64,000 nucleotides of DNA from Hydractinia symbiolongicarpus (Eukaryota > Cnidaria > Hydrozoa > Anthoathecata > Hydractiniidae): NCBI RefSeq assembly GCF_029227915.1, contig NC_079878.1:6384001-6448000 (forward strand). The letters run 5' to 3'. Below the pieces are notes generated by a model that was given only the letters and a program-made list of their open reading frames with translations, made no database searches and was not told the origin of the DNA. This document shows positions 22,465-34,912 of the stretch, piece after piece. The stretch's first letter is position 1, and every line of letters begins with the position of its first letter. The translations under genes were made by a program, and so were the position numbers.

Positions 22465-24006
22465 AAGTACTTTTGAGGTTTTATCTCAAAGAGCTCTGGT
22501 GACTAGAATGGTGACTAGAATAAAGACCCTATCGAATGAAAACTGATACATTCTCAGATTACTCCAACCTCGTTCCCAGGCTTCCAAATGCATGCCAGAA
22601 AATATGCCCTGGGGACGAGATGAGATTTCTCATACTTGTTCAGTATCAAATATTTTTTTTATCTCTAGGTGACATGTATGAAAAGCTGATGTAGTAAAAT
22701 TGGCGTGTCAACAATAGTAGCCTAGGTAACATTTTTTGTGATGACGTATGTATAAAAAAGTATTTGGTTTGTTCGCTTAAAAAGAATGTAAATAGCATGT
22801 AAATATATATTTTAAAAACGTTGACACGAGCCTAACCTTGTTATCAAGTTGTGATTAGCTATGTTTGTTAAAAGACAAAGCATGTAAATACATTTTGCAC
22901 ATGCTTATACGAGGCTTGCCTCGCTATTATGTTCTGATGACGTCATATGTGTAAAATTTTGTGTTGAGATTGAAAGGCCGTGCTCGTTTTTAGAGCATAG
23001 CCGCCTTTATTTTTAAGGGGATGATTTTTTTTAAGGGACTGAATTTTTCGCTTTTTGTTTATATGTGATCATCACGCATTCTAAAAAACGAAAAAGAAAC
23101 TTCGATGACGAGATTGGGTGGGATAATATTGGCTTTCAATAATCTCCCATTTTTGTAGTAACACGGGTATGTTGGAGTATAAATATGCTCCTTTATTTTT
23201 GATGTACAGTTGATATTTTTGGTTTATTTTTCGAAAATGCTGTCAAAGTTTTTAGGTTTAGAAACAAAAAACGTATAAACGCCTATCCGGCCGCCCAAGA
23301 TTAAACTTTGTAAGCAAGTCTCTTTTTGACGATCTTTCTTTATCGAGAAGATATGGGGACATAAAATAGTGACATTTTATAGTCAGCGATGTTTATTTTT
23401 TTATACCTTGTCAGATATGTACATTTGTAACATATGCATTATTTTGTAGATAAATACGTAAATACACTTCTTATTTCCACTTTGACTCTCACTAGAAAGC
23501 ACAGATGGTATTATTAGATCCAGTCCCTTTATCAGTGTGACTTTAGCCTTTAGATCTTCAAAATCCTTGAGTACATTCTGGAAGAACAGGAGACTTCCTT
23601 ATAGGAAAAAGCTTGTAGACTTCGTATCAACTGGCTCTGTCGTGCCGCTTAACATGACACGGCCTATCTCGACTGTGGAAAACCCAAATTATTGTTAAAG
23701 CTACTTTCTTGGAAATCTTGGCGGAATTCTGTTCTCCCAGGTTGGCTGTACTTTAATAAAACGATACGCCGAACCGAGGTTTTGTTTTAGGAAGAGGAGG
23801 AGGGTAATAAAGATAGCATTTCCGTGAACTTCTCTTGAAGAATGTGACAAAGCTGCAAAGAATCTTACACAAATGACAGTTTCTTAGTATCAAAATATTA
23901 AACTTATTTTATTCGAAATAAAAGGTTGGCACGCCAAACACAACATGTTGTGCAAGCTAATGAGTTTGCAATTTCATTAAAAACTAACGTTAATTTTTTT
24001 TTCAGA
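22465..24006. other. Gene-poor stretch right of HEPN gene
   Basis: It probably starts with the HEPN 3' UTR. I find no further coding exon or bounded repeat before the element junction at 24007. Confidence 0.5.
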
Positions 24007-24011
24007 ATAAA

Positions 24012-24102
24012 AGAGATAGAGAAATGTTCCTTCTGGCACAGTCGACGTCGACCAAAGGGAAATTCCCTATAATGCCAATAACCAACACAAAATAATATGA
24101 AA
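24012..24102 (+). repeat. Left terminal inverted repeat, outer part
   Basis: About 85 of these bases match the reverse complement of 48735-48820 with few mismatches. It includes GGCACAGTCGACGTCG and the small palindrome GGGAAATTCCC. The repeat is cut at 24102/24103 by the Helitron array and resumes at 27638. Confidence 0.85.
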
Positions 24103-27100
24103 TCTATATAATAATACGCCAGTTCCGTGTGTCTGTCTGTCACTTTTGCAAAGTGGATTACATTCTTCAAAATTTTCTTTAACAAATTCTATAAAACATC
24201 GCCTATAAAATTGTTCTGTAATTTACCAAACCTTACCGATAAAATAGTATTGACGTCAAAGGAAAGTTAATTAAGATTAGTGAAGCCATTACAATGCACT
24301 TAAAACTTTGAGGCCAAATAACTTTGAAACGAGGTGGTGACGTCGATGTTTTTTCACCGCGTGGGTAACTAGGGACAACCTGGGACCAATTTGGGTAAGT
24401 TTTTCAAACCTGGGTCCCCGAATCCGTTTCGGAATGGACGGTTTGATGACGTCATCAAAAAACCTCTAAACCTTGATATCTTTGCAACCGTTTGTCAAAG
24501 ATACATGATCATATACATTTTCTTGATCAGCATTTCAAGATCTATACGATGAAGGCAACAGGTATACAAATTTCTAAAAAAATATATTTATTTTGTATTT
24601 GCACTGCTGACGTCAGCAAAAAAACTAAAACAACCTGTTTTTCCATTGTCCTTCTGCCTAAGTGGATTACTCCGCGGGATTTATCAACTAGTCTATATAA
24701 TAATACGCTAAGTGTATCTGTCTGTGTGTCTGTGACAGGCAAAGTGGATGTGTTCATTTTCCTTTGATGTTGCCGAAAAATGCATGTCTAATATGCTAAA
24801 AGTTCTGACATTACGGCGCGACGTCAATAACACTACTTTAACGTCAATATCCTATATTAAATTAATGAAACCATTACAGTGCACTTAAAATTTCGAGGCC
24901 AAATAACTTGGAAACGAGGTGGTGACGTCAATGATTTTTCACCGCGTGGGTAACTAGGGACCACCTAGGACCAATTTGGGTGATTTTTCCAAACCTATGT
25001 CCCAGAATCCGTTTCGGAATGTACGGGTTGATGACGTCATCAAACAACCTTCAAACCCATATCTCTGCAGCCGTTTGTCAAAAGTACATGATCCTATACA
25101 TTTTCTTGATCAGCGTTTCAAGATCTATGCGATGGAGGCAACAGGTATACTAATTTCTTAATAAAAAAATATTTAGGGTTTTGACGGTTCTTTGCTGACG
25201 TCAGCAAAATTTTTAATCCCTGATATCTCATTAGGCGTTCGTCGAGAACATATGATTCTGTACGTTATTTTGACCAGTGTTTCAACCTCTACACATTACA
25301 GACAAAGAATAAACAAATTTCGCAATGTTTTTTTTATCTGCACTGCACTGCTGACGTCAGCAAAACATCTAAAACAACTTTCTTTTTATTGACCTTTTGC
25401 CTAAGTGGATTTATCCACGGGGTTTATACACTAGTCTCTATAATAATACGCTAAGTGTGTCTGTCTGTGTGTCTGTGACAGGCAAAGTGAATGTCTTCAT
25501 TTTCCTTTGATGTTGCCGAAAAATGCATGTCTAATATGTTAAATTTTCTGACGTTACGACGCGACGAAAATAACACTACTTTAACGTCAATATCCTATAT
25601 TAAATTAATGAAGCCTTCACAGTGCACCTAAAACTTTGAGGCCAAATAACCTGGAAACGAGGTGGTGACGTCAATGATTTTTCACCGCGTGGGTAACTAG
25701 GGACCAACTAAGACCAATTTGGGTAATTTTCCCAAACCTGGGTCCCCGAATCCGTTTCGGAATGGACGGGTTGATGACGTCATCGAAAAACCTTCAAATC
25801 CTAATATCTCTGCAACCGTTTGTCAAAAATACGCGATCCTATACATTTTCTTGATAAGCGTTACAAGACCTATACAATGAAGGCAGCAGGTATACAAATT
25901 TCTAAAAAAAAATTTGGGGGGTTTGACTGGCCATTGCTGACGTTAGCAAAATTTTAAAACCTTTATATCTCATTAACCGCTTATCAAAAAGACATGATCA
26001 TATACATTTTCTTGGTCGGCATTTTAAGCTCTACACAATAGAGGCAACGTGAAAACAAGCTTCTGAATATATTTCTTTTGTTGATGGGTTGCTGACTTGA
26101 TCAAAATTCAAAAAACGCTTTTTTTTCATTTTTATCCTGCCTCAGTGGATTTTTCCACGAGTTTTATCGACTAGTCTCTTATAATAATACAGAGACTGTG
26201 TCTGTTTGTAACAGGCAAAGTGAATATCGTCATTTTCCTTTGATGTCGCCGAAAAACTTATGTCTAATATGTTAAATTTCCTGACGTTATGGCGCGACGT
26301 CAATAACACTACTTTAACGTAAATATCCTATACTAAATTACTGAAGCCATTACAGCGCACCTAAAACTTTGAGGCTAAATAACTTGGAAACGAGGTGGTG
26401 ACGTCAATGATTTTTCACCGCGTGGGTAACTAGGGACCAACTAAGACCAATTTGGGTGATTTTTCCAAACCTATGTCCCAGAATCCGTTTCAGAATGTAC
26501 GGGTTGATGACGTCATCAAACAACCTTCAAACCCTAATATCTCTGCAGCCGTTTGTCAAAAGTACATGATCCTATACATTTTCTTGATCATCGTTTCAAG
26601 GTCTATACGATGAAGGTAACAGGAATATAAATTTCTGAAAAAATTTTTTCGCGTTTTAACCGGCCATTGCTCACGTTAACAAAATTTTTAAACTCTTATA
26701 TGTCCTTCGTAGAAAAATATGATCCTATACATTATTTTGATCAGCGTTTCAACCTCTACACGTTACAGGCAACGAATAAACTAAACTTCGCCAATTTTTT
26801 TTGGATTTGCAATGCTGACGTCAGCAAAGCGTCTTAAGCAACCAACTTTTTCAATGTCCTATTGCCTAAGTGGATTTTTCCACGGGTCTTTATCGACTAG
26901 TCTATATAATAATACGCCAGTTCTGTCTGTGACTTTTGCAAAGTGGATTATATTCTTTACAATTTTCTTTAACAAATTCTATAAAACATTGCCTATAAAA
27001 TTGTTCTGTAATGTACCAAACTTTAACGTTTAAATAGTATTGACGTCAAAGGAAAGTTAATTAAGATTAGTGAAGCCATTACAGTGCACTTAAAACTTTG

Positions 27101-27637
27101 AGGCCAAATAACTTGGAAACGAGGTGGTGACGTCAATGATTTTTCACTGCGTGGGTAACTAGGGACCACCTGGGACCAATTTGGGTAAGTTTCCCAAACC
27201 TAGGTCCCCAAATCCGTGTCGAAATGAACGGGTTGATGACGTCGTCAAAAAACCTTCAAACTCTATATCTCTGCAACCGTTTGTCAAAAATACATGATCC
27301 TATACATTTTCTTGATCAGCGTTTCAAGATCTATACGAGGAAGGCAACAGGTATATAAATTTAAAAAAAAAATGTTTTTTGTGTTTTCACGGGCCTTTGT
27401 TGACGTCAGCACAATTTTTAAACCCTTATATCTGCTTTTGCGTTCCTCGAAAACATATCATCCTATACATTATTTTAATCAGCGTTTAAACCTCTACACA
27501 ATACAATAAAAGAATAAAATAAATTTCTCTAATTTTTTTGGGATCTTCACTGCTGCCTTCAGCGAAACATCTAAAACAACCTATTTTTCCATTGCCCATC
27601 TGCTTAAGTGGATTTCTCCACGGGCCTTATCGACTAG
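24103..27637 (+). mobile_element. Head-to-tail array of five Helitron-like elements
   Basis: Each unit starts TC(TATATAATAATACGC or a close variant) and ends CTAG, preceded by a hairpin GTGGA-loop-TCCAC. These are the marks of Helitron ends, and the whole array sits between A and T as Helitrons do. Units are 24103-24691, 24692-25434, 25435-26174, 26175-26900 and 26901-27637. Units 2-5 are 726-743 bp; unit 1 is 589 bp and lacks one internal repeat of about 150 bp. No Rep-helicase is encoded, so these are non-autonomous. Exact end-to-end joining fits rolling-circle read-through. Confidence 0.8.
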
Positions 27638-27958
27638 TGATATATAAATGCAAGTCACCAACACATAATAATATATACCAGAAATATATGACGTCATCAA
27701 CGCATGCGCAAAGGCATATATACTATATATGCTGACATCAACAAAATTAGAATTGAGTAAGGGGAAATTCTCTAAATATAATGCCAATAACCAACACAAA
27801 ATAATATGAATATACCAATAACTAACACATAATAATATGAAATGATATCATACACCAATAACTGACACATAATAATACATATGACGTCATGCGCAAAAAC
27901 ATATACTCATATTCACAATAATATACAGAATATGAGTAAGTGAAATTCCCTAATTGCC
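27638..27958 (+). repeat. Left terminal inverted repeat, inner part
   Basis: It resumes the inverted repeat after the Helitron array. It carries two related copies of a block with CCAATAACCAACACA..., TATGACGTCATGCGCA and GGGAAATTCCC-like motifs. The right end (48640-48740) carries the equivalent block once, so the left repeat is longer by a duplication. It ends within a few bases of the LINE tail. Confidence 0.7.
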
Positions 27959-28567
27959 AGTTATTTATTTATTTATTTAAAAATATTTATACAGGATGAG
28001 GACTTCAGTAATTTGCAAATATATACATAAATACAAAAAAACTGCTATTAATGTCCGTCCTGTCTGAGAATAAAAATGGAAAAAAGCAGTAAAAACAGTA
28101 AAAATAGTAAAAACGATAAAAACAAACAAAAATTGATCAACTAGAAATGCAACAGTATGCATACAAGGTGTGAAGTGACTTCATGTGGGAGCTAAACAAG
28201 ACATGCATATTTCAAAACATTAATACAGTTGACTCTCTCTATCTCGACTACCCTCTATCTCGAACATCTCTCTATCTCGAACCAAAGTCTCGGTCCCTTG
28301 GACATTTGTGTAGGCTCTAAGCTATTTTCCTCTCTTTATCTCGAACCTCTCTATCTCGAATACCTCTCTATCTCGAACCAAAATCTCGGTCCCGTCTGAC
28401 TGTTTCTCTCTCTATCTCGAACTTTTCCGGATTTAAGAACCTATTTACACTAAAAATCGAATTAAAATGTTCCATTTTCGAACGAAAATGTTTGACGTTC
28501 GAATTCTAAAGTCACTCACAAAACATTGTTTACAGTGTTTTGAACCAGAAACCTTCTTGAGGTGAAG

Positions 28568-30562
28568 ATGTCGGCTTTAAAAAGAAAACTCAATAACGTT
28601 TCTTTAATTCAAAAATGTCAAATAATTCGGGAAATCGAGAAAGGAATGTCAAACAAGGAGGCAGCAGAAAAATACGGGATCCCCAAAAATACAATTTCAA
28701 CTTGGATGAAAAAAAAACATAAGATCCTACAAAGCTTGGAAGAACAAAAAACTGCGTCTGGTTCGAAAAAGGTTCAAGGCTGTGATTATGAGCAGATAGA
28801 CAAGGCTGTTTTCAAATGGTTTACTGTTCAAAGAAGCCAAAACATTCCGATCGATGGCAATTTGATAAAAGAAAAGGCACTCAGTTTTGCTAAAAACTTT
28901 GATTGTTCAAGTTTCAAGGCTTCCGATGGTTGGCTGGACAAATGGAAAAAAAGGTAAATAACATAGTTATAATTTTCATTTCGTGTATAAAAACAACGTG
29001 ATTACATATCAAACACTAAAATTACAGCTTCTGTTTTTTTAAAATCTCTACCATTGACTTTTGCCCGGATAAGCTTAGAACACAGGGGACCTGCATTCCA
29101 TCACCATCTCCAAGATTAACTGCCTTTCCAGTAACAGTTATATCACATCTCCCAAATTGATCAGCACGGAGAAAATAAAATATGGTTTTAGCAAACTTTC
29201 CATTTTCTCCTAACGGCAAATGTCCGACTAGTTTCTTTTTTAACGGCTACAGCGTATTTGTCAACAGGGTTGTGAGGTTCCATTTCTCCTTGTAGTTTTT
29301 CTTGTTGGACTGGTGTACATAAACTTTTGTAAACATGGTACCCTTTTATGTAAGATGTAATGTCAGTGGAAGACAAAACGACGAGTGGCATATTTTCAGT
29401 TAATTCAATTTCTTGTCCTAGTAAATTTATAGCCATATTGTTCATTACAGATTCTACTACACTCCACGTGTTCAACAATATAATTTGTAAACAGATAAGA
29501 ATCGAATCGAACCAATCTTAAAATTTATGTTCGATTGTGTTATGTTCGATTAATATTAAGGGCTGCTTTACACGAAACATTTTTATTTATTTACTTTTTC
29601 AGGCACAGCATTTCCTTGAAAGTTATCGGTGGTGAATGTAAGTCAGTTACAAATCAATTGACAAGCTCCTGGAACGAAACCACGCTCCCAACCATTCTGT
29701 CGAATTACAAATTGGAGGACACTTTCAACGCAGACGAATTTGGTTTGTTTTACCAATGTCTTCCCGAGAAAACATACCACCTCAAAGGAGAAAAGTGTTC
29801 TGGGGGGAAGAAGAGCAAGTTGAGATTCACTGGAATGACAACTGTCCAGCACACCCATCGATCTCGAACTTAACAAACATTCATCTCGTTTTTTTGCCCC
29901 CTAACACAACGTCTGTGATGCAACCGATGGACCAAGGTGTCATACGAAGTCTAAAAGCGCATTACCGAAGGAGAGTTGTACGTTTGCTGTGCAGTGCTTT
30001 GAGGAACAACAAACCTTTGCCAAAGATTTCAATTTTAAGCGGAATGAAGATACTGGCTGATTCTTGGGAGGCTGTAACTAAACAAACCATCATCAATTGT
30101 TTTAAGAAATCTGGAATCTCTTCTACAGGACAACAGGATGCTATTGCTGATTCGGATGACCCATTTAAAGATCTTCAAGAAAGTTTGGATGATTTAAGAG
30201 AGGCTGATCCATCATTGGTACCAAATGATCTCAGTGCTAATGATCTTGTGACCTTGGATGATGAGGTTATCGCAACCGCCCCTCAAATCTCTAATGAGGA
30301 TATCATTGATGAATTTCGGAAATTTTAGGACGACGAAGCTGAAGACGATGGCAGTGACATGGAGGATGATTCATTTGATATAGTTGTCGAAAAACCATCA
30401 AGATCAAAAGTCGAGTGTAGTATTGATCTTTTGAAAGATCTAGCAATGTGTTGCGAAAAAGGCAATGAAATGCAAATGCTTATCTCCAAATTCGAAAAAA
30501 TGTATAATGAAGACAGAGTGGCATCACTTAAACAAAAAGACATAACCGATTTCTTTAAATGA
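28568..30562 (+). pseudogene. Tigger transposase, intron-containing and broken
   Basis: Exon 1 (28568-28953) encodes a CENP-B-like helix-turn-helix (MSNKEAAEKYGIPKNTIS) and the start of the second DNA-binding domain. A GT-AG intron (28954-29602) joins AG to GCAC and restores the expected reading KKR-HSISLK. Exon 2 has the first catalytic Asp in NADEFGLFY. It then jumps, with a frame change near 29830, to the second in WNDNCPAHP; the protein between these two blocks is missing. The third Asp lies in QPMDQGVI. An in-frame TAG at 30326-30328 precedes an acidic tail ending in KDITDFFK. Family members are normally about 500 residues, so this copy cannot make a full transposase. Confidence 0.85.
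29022..29478 (-). pseudogene. HIRAN-like reading frame antisense in the Tigger intron
   Basis: Minus-strand frames 29188-29478 and 29022-29219 read as one protein with a single frameshift in an A run near 29225. The pattern GYHVYKS, then EPHNPVDKYAVAV, then VGHLP and a CVLSL end resembles HIRAN-related domains of eukaryotic proteins of unknown role. HIRAN domains bind DNA ends in helicases such as HLTF; a function here is inference. It lies wholly within the transposase intron, opposite in sense. Confidence 0.55.
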
Positions 30563-30880
30563 AGCTGTAAATTTATTTTATGTATTTATTTTAAAAGAAG
30601 TCTTGTGCATTGAATATTAACATTTTAACATCTCTCATTGACCTCTATCAACTCCCGATACACTGAAGGTTAAAAATACGTTTTTTACGAAAAAATCCAA
30701 TTTTTGTCAATTTTTCTCTATCTCGAACTTTCTCTATCTCGAACAAATTTTCTGGTCCCTTGCGAGTTCGAGATAGAGAGAGTCAACTGTACCACTTAGC
30801 TAAACTTGAAGCAGACTGGACGGCACAGTGACTAAGATAGCCGCTGAGAGTGTACATCGCCCAATAGCTGGTATCGTCTA

Positions 30881-33786
30881 TTAAGAGAAGTACCCTCTGA
30901 GCGCCTTCATAAAAAGAGACATTTTAGCGATTTTTCGAATTTCAAGTGGCAGTGAATTATACAGTTTACCCCCTGCAAAATAGAAACTCTGCCGGGCGAT
31001 TTCTAGTTTGACCCGAGGTAACCTGACAATGCAGCCGTTATTTCGTGTGTTATTGTCATGTTGTTGGCTGACAAAATAATTGTCAAAATGTTCAGATGTT
31101 AGATCATTTAGTAGACACTTTTTAACGAGTACACAAATATTACGGTTGACGAGTCCTGTGATGGATGGAATGTTATCACTCCGGACAATCATGTCATTAA
31201 GCATTAACTTGCTGTCGATTACTGTTCCCAGATACTTATACTGAGAAACGAAATTTATCGGATTTTCTTGATATACAACTTGTAGAGCCTTGTCATGTGC
31301 TTTCAAGCGTTTAGCCGTTCCGAACAACATGACTTCTGTTTTCCCTTTTTTTAAATTTATAATTAACTCATTTTTACGGAAATATACTGATAGCCTCTCA
31401 AGGTCTTGATTGAGAAGTTGTTCAATTCTAGTAACATCTTTATGAGCAATGTATATGACGGTGTCATCTGCGTACATTATAACTTTAGAATTTGAGATAT
31501 GGTCTACAAAATCATCATAAAAAATTATAAAAAGCAGTGGTCCCAAAATGGAACCTTGTGAACACCGCAGTAAATTGGCTCGAAGCTGGATCGAATATTG
31601 TTAATGTCTACTAACTGACTTCGATTAAATAAGTAGTCGGTAAACCATGCTAGCTCCTTGCCTTTAATTCCGTACGTGCGTAGCTTGTTTAATAATAATG
31701 AGTGTCCGATCGTATCAAAAGCTTTCGATAAATCTATATAAACTGCTCCAACTAACTTACCGCCATCTATTTCGCGACAAATACTGTCGCAAAATAAAGT
31801 AGAAGCAAGTTTCGTGGAGCGTTTACTTCGAAAACCATATTGACAGTCGTTCAGTAATTTCTCTTTTTCGAGATACTTCATGAGTTCGTTATGAATAGGC
31901 TACTCAAGAATTTTAGATAGCACCGGTAAAATTGAAATCGGGCGATAGTTTTCGGGAAGAGAAGAATCCCCAGATTTAAATATAGGTGCAACCTTCGCAA
32001 CTTTCCAGGCTGATGGTACAGTTGAGGTGTTTATCGAAAGGTTTATTATGTGACTAAGAGGTTTTGAAATTAAAATAGCACAGTCTTTTAACATTCCGGG
32101 TGTTAACTCGTCTATACCGGTTGCTTTATTTCGTTTGAGTGATCGGAGTTCTTTCTCTACAAAAATCTTAGAAATATAACCTGTTATGAAAATTTTATTT
32201 GTTCGTAAAGAAAAAGGTGGTACGTATCTCCATGTAAAATTCATAAGTTGAATTAACTTGGATTTAAGGGAGTGAACAGCTGTACTAAAAAACTTGCTGA
32301 AGTTGTTTACTTTACTTCTGCTTTCACTATCTTTTGACATTTGACACACTTTTTTCGGTTTGCTTGGGAATACTGATTTTATTGCATTCCAAAACTTTCT
32401 TGGATTTGACAGATTTTCGTTAATAAGATCACGCTGGTGGTTAGCCTTTGCTTTCACTATGTTATTATTGCAACTATTTCTAATCTTTTTATATTTCTTT
32501 GCATCTTCTCTTTTACCTGATTTGCGAGCCTTGCGATGAAGTTTGTCACGGTTGTTCATTTGAGATTTTATTTTTGAAGTTAGCCATTTACAAGGTCGTG
32601 ATTTAACTCTTTTTTCGATTAACGGGGCGTGTTTATCAAAAGAATCTCTTAGCTTCGAGTTAAAATACGTAACTGCAGAATTTACATCACTGGCGTCGTA
32701 TACAGGGCGCCAGGCAATTTCGGAGACGTCATAAAAAAGGTTTTCAGGAACGTAGTTAGTGTAATTACGGCACTTCAGAGTTCGCATAGGATGCTTGATG
32801 TTGTGTATCCTACGTATTCCACCAACCATATCGTGATCGCTCAGCGAAGTAGGGAATACGTCAGTGCAGTGAAAATTGTCGGAACAATTAGTGAAAAATA
32901 AATCAATTGTCGTTGATGACGTAGAAGACGTTCTCGTGGGTTTATTGATAAGTTGTTTAAAACCATGCACATTAATTGTAGATTTAAAATCTTTATTGAC
33001 GTTTGTAACATTATAGTCCACATTGAAATCTCCCATGAGTATAGTTTCCTTATTTTCTTGATTGATACAATTTAAATGATCGTCAAATGTTTCGTTATAT
33101 TTAGATGGTAAGTACTTTGAACCCTCTGGAGGGCGATAGAAACACCCTACTAAAATTTATTTCGATTTTTTAATAAAAATTTCAAGCCTCAGAGACTCTA
33201 AAGTTGAATTTTCTAAATCCAGCCTTTGCTTAAAATTAATATTGTTTTTGACATAAACAGCCACGCCTCCTCCTTTTCCAGATGTTCTGTTTCTTTTAAC
33301 CAAAGTGTAACCAGACAGTTCATAAAGAGCATCATTGTCACTAAAATCCTCGTTCAAAATATGTGTTTCAGACAAGGTTATAATGTCAATTTTTGAATCA
33401 TGCTTGTGCTCTAACGCTTCCAAGTGGACAAAGTTTGAAAGTAACCCACGAATATTTTGATGAACACATTTCAGACCTCCCTTATCATAAAATTCACCAA
33501 GGCTTTCCGGTCCAGGACATGTTTCTATGTCACCACACAAGAGTAGTAAAACTATAAACAAACTTTTGCGTCTTGTACAACTTACTGTTGGTCGAGGTTT
33601 TTGTTTACAAACATGGATTGAACTGAAAGTAAACGTTTCTCCAATCTCGTCGTAGTAGTCTTGAACATTAAGTGTTAAACTTATTCCATCTGGTTTCACA
33701 AATCTTGGTTTGAATACACAAAAACAACAATAAATTCCAACAATCAAACCAGCTAGAAAAAACGCGTGCGATCTCTTCGCCGCCAT
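30881..33786 (-). pseudogene. LINE ORF2: endonuclease and reverse transcriptase, frameshifted
   Basis: From ATG at 33786 the frame passes a 2A-like GDIETCPGP (33508-33534) and enters an APE endonuclease with SETHI, GDFNVD and SDHD. It changes frame near 33157/33036. The reverse transcriptase begins at NYRPISILP and continues with DLSKAFD. Its frame changes near 31550 in the GVxxGSxLGPLLF motif, and it ends with MYADD (31463-31474). At least three breaks are present. The family (CR1/L2/jockey-like) is inferred from motif style. Confidence 0.85.
33508..33534 (-). other. 2A-like peptide motif in LINE ORF2
   Basis: The encoded GDIETCPGP fits the ribosome-skipping 2A consensus DxExNPGP except that Asn is replaced by Cys. 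It follows a Leu-rich stretch, as 2A sequences do, and lies just before the endonuclease, where such motifs have been reported in APE-type LINEs. Confidence 0.6.
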
Positions 33787-33807
33787 TATTAGTTCTATCA
33801 AATAAAT

Positions 33808-34609
33808 ATGACCAAGAATATTGCGACGAATGCGGGATTGATCTTGATAAATATGATAGATGTAAGTGTGGACGGAGACTAATAATAAAAGGAAGGATAT
33901 TGTGCTGGCAACAATATATGATGTATATCACGTACAATGGTGACTGGTGTCCTTGTAAAAACCCTAGTTGGGGTTCAATTTCCATAAATAAAAGGATGTT
34001 CAAATTCTATAACAACTCCATAGAGACGAGGGACTTCTATAGTGAACCAAGAGTACTTGATATTGATGAGGTTCAAATTGAGAATATCGTACTTAGCGAT
34101 CGAATTAAAGCCAACAAAAGCAAGGATGAGCGCTTTGTCATTGGTTATAAACATAACAACAAGATATCATCGTTACTAATCATAACATCGAGAGGTCTAT
34201 ATAGCAATGGTGCATCCAGATAAGATGATGGATCTTCGCTTATCATGTCATTTGACATACATCATCATCAAGAATGGCTGGAAAATATCAGATCATCCTA
34301 GCCAGGATCGAGAAATTGTATGGTAGTGAGTTCACGACCTCATCAGTGAAGAACGGTAGATACCTAAACACAAAAATTAAAGAATGGGATGGTAAAATAA
34401 ACACGTATTTCTACGATCTTCCATTACCTATGCGACAGCCATGTGAATGTATCTGTATACTTAAAATATCCAGCATTTATCGGCAGAATTCAAAGCATTT
34501 CACCCGGGTTCTTCTGGAAGAATGTAAGTATAAACCGGTACAACAACCTTTAAGGACCAGGCACCTTATTGATTCAGATGATGAAGAAGAACCATTCGTT
34601 GTGGTCTAA
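33808..34609 (+). pseudogene. Element gene 1: Cys-rich conserved protein
   Basis: Three frames read as one gene. ATG at 33808 follows AATAAAT, then a Cys-rich start (CDECG, RCKCG) in the next frame suggests a zinc ribbon. The second part ends at 34223, and the third is 34274-34609 with an acidic DSDDEEE tail. Breaks lie near 33810, 34223 and 34282. The set recurs, as far as I recognise it, in cnidarian Polinton-like elements; its function is unknown. The LINE lies immediately upstream. Confidence 0.5.
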
Positions 34610-34864
34610 TAAACATGAAGCCAGGAAATTGGGCATTCGCGGTTACTCCACTATGAACAAGGGTGAAATTATAGCCGCAATTAACAAGATAAAATATAGA
34701 GATATTGCAACGCAAACCAATGGTCCATACTGTAAGATATAGCATCAATGAAGATCCTAGAATAGTACATCAGAGGCTTCGAGGCAAAACAGAAACGAAC
34801 AATAATTTATGACGGAGATTTCATGGTCGATAAAGATACCGGTGACGTTGTGGGTGTGATATAG
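34597..34864 (+). pseudogene. Remnant of a SAP-like small gene
   Basis: A frame ending at 34742 contains ARKLGIRGYSTMNKGEIIA, a helix-turn-helix pattern like SAP or Rho-N nucleic-acid-binding motifs. A second fragment in another frame ends at 34864. No intact frame remains. Assignment rests on the short motif only. Confidence 0.35.
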
Positions 34865-34912
34865 TATGTCCAAAATTTTGTGAGATGTATCTCACAAAAT
34901 GTAACAAAAAAT

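Larger units (their letters stand above)
28226..30789 (+). mobile_element. Tigger/pogo DNA transposon
   Basis: The termini CAGTTGACTCTCTCTATCTC and its reverse complement form perfect inverted repeats of about 22 bp, flanked by TA (28224-28225 and 30790-30791), the pogo-type target. Subterminal repeats of CTCTATCTCGAAC occur several times on the left (28240-28425) and again, inverted, on the right (30715-30775), and may be transposase binding sites. The coding part is damaged. Confidence 0.9.
27961..33800 (-). mobile_element. Non-LTR retrotransposon, split by a Tigger
   Basis: On the minus strand it runs from an ORF start near 33786 through endonuclease and reverse transcriptase. The 3' UTR (30793-30880, then 27980-28225) ends in a (TAAA)n tail at 27961-27980. 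The Tigger at 28226-30789 lies inside this 3' UTR. Domain order and motifs suggest the CR1/L2/jockey group. Its 5' end abuts the first Polinton gene; I could not identify target duplications. Confidence 0.75.

Noticed and set aside
24492-27735. Several short plus-strand frames in the Helitron array
   Set aside because: They are repeated frames of non-coding Helitron units with no helicase or Rep similarity.
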